Of a stretch of DNA of 39,890 nt, positions 35,812 to 39,890 are shown one piece after another. Every line of letters starts with the position of its first letter. The stretch's first letter is position 1. The translations under genes were made by a program, and so were the position numbers. This DNA comes from an uncultured bacterium (lineage in GTDB: Bacteria; Muiribacteriota; Ozemobacteria; Ozemobacterales; Ozemobacteraceae). The DNA is taken from positions 1 through 39,890 of the forward strand of contig ONIU01000017.1 in the NCBI GenBank assembly GCA_900317935.1, in the 5' to 3' direction. The notes beneath the pieces are model-generated. The model had not been told where the DNA came from. It worked only from the letters and a program-made list of their open reading frames with translations, and searched no databases.

Positions 35812-36546
35812 TTACTCCATCATTTTTGCCTTAAGTAAAAGCGCTTGCTGATATAAATTAACAACACCATAATACGTTAATACCTTCGGATACCTTACTG
35901 CTGGATGATAAAAATCAATGAATAATCTTTCTTTTCCACCAATTATGTCAGAAAAATAAAATGCTACTAAGTCACTAGGTTTTTTTATTATAGATTTATC
36001 ATAAATTTCATCTAGCGTGTTTATTGTCACAGAACCTCCACAGATAATAACATCTGGATCAATCAATTCTATTTCTTTTTTTATAAAATCTTTATCATTA
36101 ATCCCATAAGCAGCAATTTCATCATCCTTAGATTCAGATTTACCATTACTTTTCTTTAAATTTAATACAGCAATTCTACGTAAATATCCATTTGCAATAT
36201 TTTTGGTAAAATCCTTATCTTCAGGAAAAGTAGCAATTTTATTTATATCGGTATTAAGAATACCGTAAGTCCACTCAGCAATTCTTTTCCAAATATTATA
36301 CAATGGACCTTTTTGGGCTACCCATTCCGTCAAATTCCATTCATCTTTGTTTCCGTATGCCTCTTTCAAAAGAAACATAATCTTTTTGCCACATCTATTC
36401 GAGTGCCACATTTTAGAATCAACTAAACCATCACTTATGAAACCATTTTTTTTGTGATCAATCTCAAAACCGCTTTTTTTGCAACATTCCTGATGGGCCC
36501 AACATTCAAAAAGCTTTTTTAAATCTTCATCTATAACATTAGTCAT
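35812..36546 (-). CDS. Uracil-DNA-glycosylase-like protein (second of two)
   Basis: The 244-residue protein has a similar skeleton to its downstream neighbour: KIMFLLKEAYGNKDEW at the first loop, a YLRRIAVLNLKKSNGK segment at the position of the second strand, DPDVIICGGSVTINTL, and a late FIDFYHPAVRYP where the glycosylase family has its HPS motif. Sequence identity to the neighbour is low, so they are not a recent duplication. The N-terminal 40 residues contain four Cys and two His (CWAHQECC, CGKK), which may bind a metal. The genes are 34 bp apart on the same strand and probably cotranscribed. A nucleic-acid-cleaving or base-removing defence role is inferred only from fold and island context. 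Confidence 0.6.
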   Translation of the reverse strand: MTNVIDEDLKKLFECWAHQECCKKSGFEIDHKKNGFISDGLVDSKMWHSNRCGKKIMFLLKEAYGNKDEWNLTEWVAQKGPLYNIWKRIAEWTYGILNTDINKIATFPEDKDFTKNIANGYLRRIAVLNLKKSNGKSESKDDEIAAYGINDKDFIKKEIELIDPDVIICGGSVTINTLDEIYDKSIIKKPSDLVAFYFSDIIGGKERLFIDFYHPAVRYPKVLTYYGVVNLYQQALLLKAKMME

Positions 36547-36640
36547 TAACCACTAACTCCTTTTTTATGAAAACCAAGTGTACAACAAGTTGTATCAATT
36601 CTTTAATTTCTGCCTTTTCCAAAAATATTTCAGACGATTG

Positions 36641-36985
36641 TTAAACTAAGATAACATTATCTGATATAACACCTATCTCCTTCAGATTATTGAACAACTT
36701 TTCTAATACGTCAATATTTTCAACTATTTTCTGGAGAACTTCCATTTTATCAGCTGCCTTCCCCATACAATCGAAGAACATCGGATATTTTTCTGGACCA
36801 TCAGGATTTTCCCAACAACGGTCAGACTGACGACAAAATTCATTGTAACCCCACTCCGTATAGGACAATTCTGATTCAATGCGTTTTTTTATTCTTTTCA
36901 ATTCTGTTAGCGAAAGTTCTATATATCTTGTTATCTTACTGTAATCATCCCCTACATCACTCACATATTGCACATATCGACGCAT
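36641..36985 (-). CDS. Small helical protein of unknown function
   Basis: The 114-residue protein is predicted mostly helical (YIELSLTELKRIKKRIESEL, then a helix from about residue 75 to 105) with two Cys and two Trp in the middle (CRQSDRCWENPDG). It is preceded by GAAGGGA before its ATG and lies 94 bp upstream of the glycosylase-like pair on the same strand. I do not recognise it. The longest gene-poor stretch of the window, 36986-37599, lies just upstream; its first 180 bp show nothing I can name. Confidence 0.6.
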   Translation of the reverse strand: MRRYVQYVSDVGDDYSKITRYIELSLTELKRIKKRIESELSYTEWGYNEFCRQSDRCWENPDGPEKYPMFFDCMGKAADKMEVLQKIVENIDVLEKLFNNLKEIGVISDNVILV

Positions 36986-37164
36986 AATTAGTCCCTTCTT
37001 TTTCTAGCAATTTCTCTATAAGCTATCATATTTGCGGATTTTATCAACATTCTTCTTGGAAATCCCTAAACTTGTCTTTAGAAACTAAAAAACGTAGAAT
37101 CAAACATTACTTAATGTGGTTATGGAGTGGGGTATGCGTCCCAAAATTTTCATGTTATGAGACT

Positions 37165-37440
37165 TTAAGTCATTTTATTAATAATCCAATATCCGTTTCG
37201 TTTGCCATTTCTGCGAGATATTTTTTCAGAAATACTTACTTGTGTAATTGATGGATCATCTTTCATAAGGTTAATTATTCTATTTTTAATAGTACCTGCT
37301 TCTGTATAAAAATTATAGTTATTAAGATTCTAATTAGAAACGTATCTTTGATTTGCACTATTTGGTTTATCTTGAATAGTCATTTTTAAGGTTGCCATTA
37401 TTTAATTGATGGTATTTTGAAGTTGAAGTCTGTTGTTCAT
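37165..37440 (-). pseudogene. Decayed winged-helix gene remnant
   Basis: On the minus strand an ATG at 37440 has a good ribosome binding site (AGGAGGATTTATAAA) and the frame runs with two in-frame stops (ending 37402 and about 37330) to a TAA at 37165. The last part reads IKNRIINLMKDDPSITQVSI and on to SEKISRRNGKRNGYWIINKM, which resembles the C-terminal winged helix of RecG-like/AlbA-type regulators. The body of such a gene is missing. It is a remnant in the 614-bp gap between 36985 and 37600. Confidence 0.5.
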
Positions 37441-37599
37441 TTTATAAATCCTCCTGTGGTTTTAAGTTACAAACTATAATTGGCTTAGGAGGTATTTATT
37501 TATATTTCATAAAAAAAACAAAATGGTGTTTACTAAGCTATTCACAATATATGGTATTATACGAGTATAGAATAAGAATAAAAATAAAGGTAGATACTT

Positions 37600-38529
37600 A
37601 TGATTACTCTTGGAACCTTAGAAGAAATAAAAGACCTTCGTTCCGTTTGGAAACATGAAGCAGTAGATTTCACTCCTTGGTTAGCTATGGAAGAAAATAT
37701 TACACAACTTGGTGAAGCACTGGGACTTGAAATTGAAATAGATGAAAGAGAATCATCTGTTGGTGACTTCAATGTTGATATCCTTGCAACAGAACCTAAT
37801 ACAGGTAAAAAGATTATCATAGAAAATCAGCTAGAAGAAAGTAATCATGACCATCTTGGGAAACTTATTACCTACGCTTCTGGAAAAGCAGCCAGTTATA
37901 TAATCTGGCTAGTCAAACGAGCCAGAGATGAACATCGTTCTGCAATAGAATGGTTGAATAATCATACTGACGGAGATGTAAATTTCTTTTTATGTGAAAT
38001 TAAGCTTTATAAAATAGGTAATTCAGAACCTGCAATTAAATTTGATGTTATAGAAAGACCTAACGATTGGACGACGATAACAAAACTAGCAGGAAAAAAT
38101 CTTGGCCCTAGACATTATTTTAGATATGAATATTGGTCAGCATTCCTTGATTATGCGTTTCAGAATAATGATTTTTCAAAAGAGTTTAAAAGAACCAAAG
38201 CATCGAAAGAATTTTTTATTGATTTAAGCGTTGGTATACCTAAAACTTGGTTAGAATTGACTGTACAAACAAGTAAAAATATTATTGGGGTTGAGATGAG
38301 AATACATGAGAACAAAGAACTATACAAGAACTGGGAAAATAAGAAGAAAGTTATAGAATCGGAACTTGATATGCAGTTAGACTGGCGAGAAATGCCTGAA
38401 AATAAGGTCAGCAGAATAATAATATTCAAGGAAATAGACTTAGAAAACAAAAAAGATTGGAAAAATCAATTTAAGTGGTTTATGGAAGTATGCACTAAGT
38501 TTAAGAAAATCTTTAAGCAGAACATGTAA
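37600..38529 (+). CDS. DUF4268 protein with PD-(D/E)XK nuclease-like N-terminus
   Basis: The 309-residue protein has two parts. The N-terminal 160 residues look like a PD-(D/E)XK nuclease fold: SVGDFNVDILA (D60) followed by KKIIIENQLEE (E75-x-Q77), then HLGKLITYASG, a pattern shared with restriction endonuclease-like proteins. The remainder matches the DUF4268 domain common in proteins near restriction-modification and phage-defence genes. Catalytic residues look present, with Gln in place of the usual Lys. It is on the plus strand, 130 bp before the start of a DNA methyltransferase. AAGGTAG precedes the ATG. Confidence 0.8.
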   Translation: MITLGTLEEIKDLRSVWKHEAVDFTPWLAMEENITQLGEALGLEIEIDERESSVGDFNVDILATEPNTGKKIIIENQLEESNHDHLGKLITYASGKAASYIIWLVKRARDEHRSAIEWLNNHTDGDVNFFLCEIKLYKIGNSEPAIKFDVIERPNDWTTITKLAGKNLGPRHYFRYEYWSAFLDYAFQNNDFSKEFKRTKASKEFFIDLSVGIPKTWLELTVQTSKNIIGVEMRIHENKELYKNWENKKKVIESELDMQLDWREMPENKVSRIIIFKEIDLENKKDWKNQFKWFMEVCTKFKKIFKQNM

Positions 38530-38561
38530 GCTTTTTCCTTTTAAACAAAAATATATTTTTT

Positions 38562-38626
38562 GGTTATTAAAAACCTTGACATTTTTGGTTTGGTTTTTTA
38601 TAATCAAAGCATGGTTATAAAAAACC
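38562..38626 (+). promoter_or_regulatory. Perfect sigma-70-like promoter with three operator-like repeats
   Basis: TTGACA (38576-38581), a 17-base spacer and TATAAT (38599-38604) are both exact consensus. Three copies of a 14-bp motif surround them: GGTTATTAAAAACC (38562-38575, touching -35), GGTTTTTTATAATC (38592-38605, inverted, over -10) and GGTTATAAAAAACC (38613-38626, after the start). Copies 2 and 3 form a near-perfect inverted repeat, and the centres are 30 and 21 bp apart, close to whole helical turns. This arrangement suggests tight repression of the downstream methyltransferase. Confidence 0.7.
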
Positions 38627-38659
38627 AAAAAAACAATATTTTGTCGAGGAGAAGTAAAA

Positions 38660-39890
38660 TTGGCTAATCAAAATTTTAATAAAGTATATGAAACCATATC
38701 TAATTCTATTGCATCATTACATGGTTATTTACATTTAACATTTAGAACTATCTTTGCAGCCGCTTATGCTTTGTTACAAATATCTGAAAACCAAAACTCT
38801 AATCTAGAAAGCATAGATACTTTTATAAAGACTATCAAGATTTCTGAAGAAAGAGCTTTATTTTTAAAAACTGCTATTGGTGAATATTGGTCAGAAGTTA
38901 GAAAGTTACAATATGATATAAAAGCAGAATTATTAAAAGATTTTATTATTAATTTTGATCTAATAGACTTTGGCAATAAATACAATGAATCCTCCACCCC
39001 ATCTAGTGTTTCAAAGCTTGCTGCATCTATTTTGGGGATTAAAAAAGGAGATAAAGTAATAGATTATTGTTCTGGTATAGGTAACTTTATAAAAGAATCT
39101 TATTCTTTAGCTCCAGAAGTAAATTACTATGGAGTTGAAATAGACAATTACCGCACAGAAATAGCAAAAATTAGACTAGAAACGATAGGAGTAAATCATA
39201 ATATATTACTAGGTAATGTTCTAAATCTAAATAATATTGCCCCTCAATATGACTTAGTATTTGCTAATTATCCATTTTGTTTGAAAGCAAAAGACTATTT
39301 AAGAGAAAGCTTTTTGCTAAGCACACTTGTTAAAAATATCCCCGCTTTTGATAAAATAACATCCCTAGATTGGTATTATAATTTTATAGCTTTTAAAAGC
39401 ACAAAGAGAAAAGCTATTTGTATAATACCTGATGTTGATACTTATAATCCTTCAGAAAAGGAGATAAGAAAATATTTTCTTGAACAAGGTGCTCTGGAAG
39501 CTGTTATTTCATTACCAAGCAAATTGATTAACGGAACAACCTTATCAATTACTATTCTCGTATTTAGTCACAATAATAATGAAGTAATGATGGTCAATGC
39601 TAAAGACTTCTGTGTCAAAGGACGTAGAAACAATACAATTACTGATAAAAACATAGAAGAAATTTTAAAATGCTTGGAAAAAGAAGGTGAATATAGCAAA
39701 AAAATAGCTAATAAAGAAATTACTGAAAACGATTATGTTATAAAACCTGAACGCTATCTTATGAAAGACGAAATAAAGAAATTAGAAAAAGCTATTTCTT
39801 TTGAATCGGTTATAAAGAACGTTACTAGGGGTGCTCAGATTAAGGCAGATGAACTAGACAAGTTAATGTCTAATGAACCAACAAATATTC
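38660..39890 (+). CDS. N6-adenine DNA methyltransferase (HsdM-like), 3' end outside window
   Basis: I translated 410 codons from a TTG start at 38660, chosen because GAGGAGAAG stands 6 bases upstream and no ATG is in frame nearby. After about 110 residues of helical N-terminus comes the AdoMet-binding motif I VIDYCSGIGNF (133-143), then YYGVEIDN, then the catalytic motif IV as NYPF (203-206; the usual form is NPPF), and later ISLPSKLINGTTLSITILVF, typical of HsdM. From about residue 380 the sequence (FESVIKNVTRGAQIKADELD) looks like the beginning of a specificity-type domain, so the full protein may be a fused methyltransferase-specificity subunit. The gene runs off the right edge. Confidence 0.87.
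   Translation, partial: MANQNFNKVYETISNSIASLHGYLHLTFRTIFAAAYALLQISENQNSNLESIDTFIKTIKISEERALFLKTAIGEYWSEVRKLQYDIKAELLKDFIINFDLIDFGNKYNESSTPSSVSKLAASILGIKKGDKVIDYCSGIGNFIKESYSLAPEVNYYGVEIDNYRTEIAKIRLETIGVNHNILLGNVLNLNNIAPQYDLVFANYPFCLKAKDYLRESFLLSTLVKNIPAFDKITSLDWYYNFIAFKSTKRKAICIIPDVDTYNPSEKEIRKYFLEQGALEAVISLPSKLINGTTLSITILVFSHNNNEVMMVNAKDFCVKGRRNNTITDKNIEEILKCLEKEGEYSKKIANKEITENDYVIKPERYLMKDEIKKLEKAISFESVIKNVTRGAQIKADELDKLMSNEPTNI

Noticed and set aside
38611..38667. Leader peptide of 18 codons from the ATG at 38611
   Set aside because: It covers the third operator copy, has no ribosome binding site and overlaps the methyltransferase start in another frame; it may be a chance frame.
1..39890. 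CRISPR array or insertion-sequence transposase
   Set aside because: I saw no regularly spaced short repeats and no transposase motifs in any frame; the only mobile-element enzyme is the decayed integrase.

Overview
The window is AT-rich chromosomal DNA from a Gram-negative-type bacterium that I cannot place with certainty. Support comes from signal peptides with periplasmic enzymes, a flotillin-like/NfeD membrane cluster, SlyX, an enterobacterial-type bifunctional aspartokinase/homoserine dehydrogenase and a one-piece tmRNA. The long HAMP-SpoIIE phosphatases recall those of the candidate phylum Riflebacteria, but that is only an impression. Almost all genes from 1 to 32459 lie on the minus strand.

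Housekeeping half (1-14266): partial thrA (cut by the left edge), a large unrecognised secreted protein, an Smr-domain protein, an acyltransferase-like protein that lacks its catalytic motif, a membrane-anchored linker protein, floA, two nfeD genes, rpsU and hinT. These form one long minus-strand cluster, apparently led by a consensus promoter that would give a nearly leaderless hinT transcript. Then come a class B acid phosphatase (aphA), a YfcE-like phosphoesterase, a thiolase, and lexA with a small coiled-coil protein downstream. The lexA promoter carries three TTCGC direct repeats at an 11-bp period, interleaved with the -35 and -10 boxes. A divergent zinc-ribbon, tail-anchored protein and slyX close this part.

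Phosphatase array (14395-32459): six consecutive genes of 971-1015 codons, each with four membrane segments, two extracytoplasmic regions, HAMP and a SpoIIE/PP2C domain. They fall into two alternating types. In transcription order they read B3-A3, B2-A2, B1-A1: a two-gene unit present three times. Within each unit the genes overlap by 4 bp or are 1 bp apart; between units there are 32-35 bp. B1 has lost catalytic residues and looks like a pseudophosphatase. This triplicated paired-phosphatase array is the best candidate for an undescribed system in the window.

Accessory half (32705-39890): tmRNA (ssrA) with its terminator is followed by a 74-bp direct repeat (33065-33138 and 34053-34126) that brackets a HigBA-type toxin-antitoxin module. 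Next to it are a 19-bp inverted copy of the tmRNA T-arm, a decayed P4-type integrase with a presumed attachment or operator site, two neighbouring uracil-DNA-glycosylase-superfamily proteins, a small unknown protein, a decayed winged-helix gene, a DUF4268/PD-(D/E)XK nuclease-like protein, and the start of an N6-adenine DNA methyltransferase whose promoter carries three copies of a 14-bp operator-like motif. I read this as an ssrA-anchored mobile/defence island in several stages of decay.
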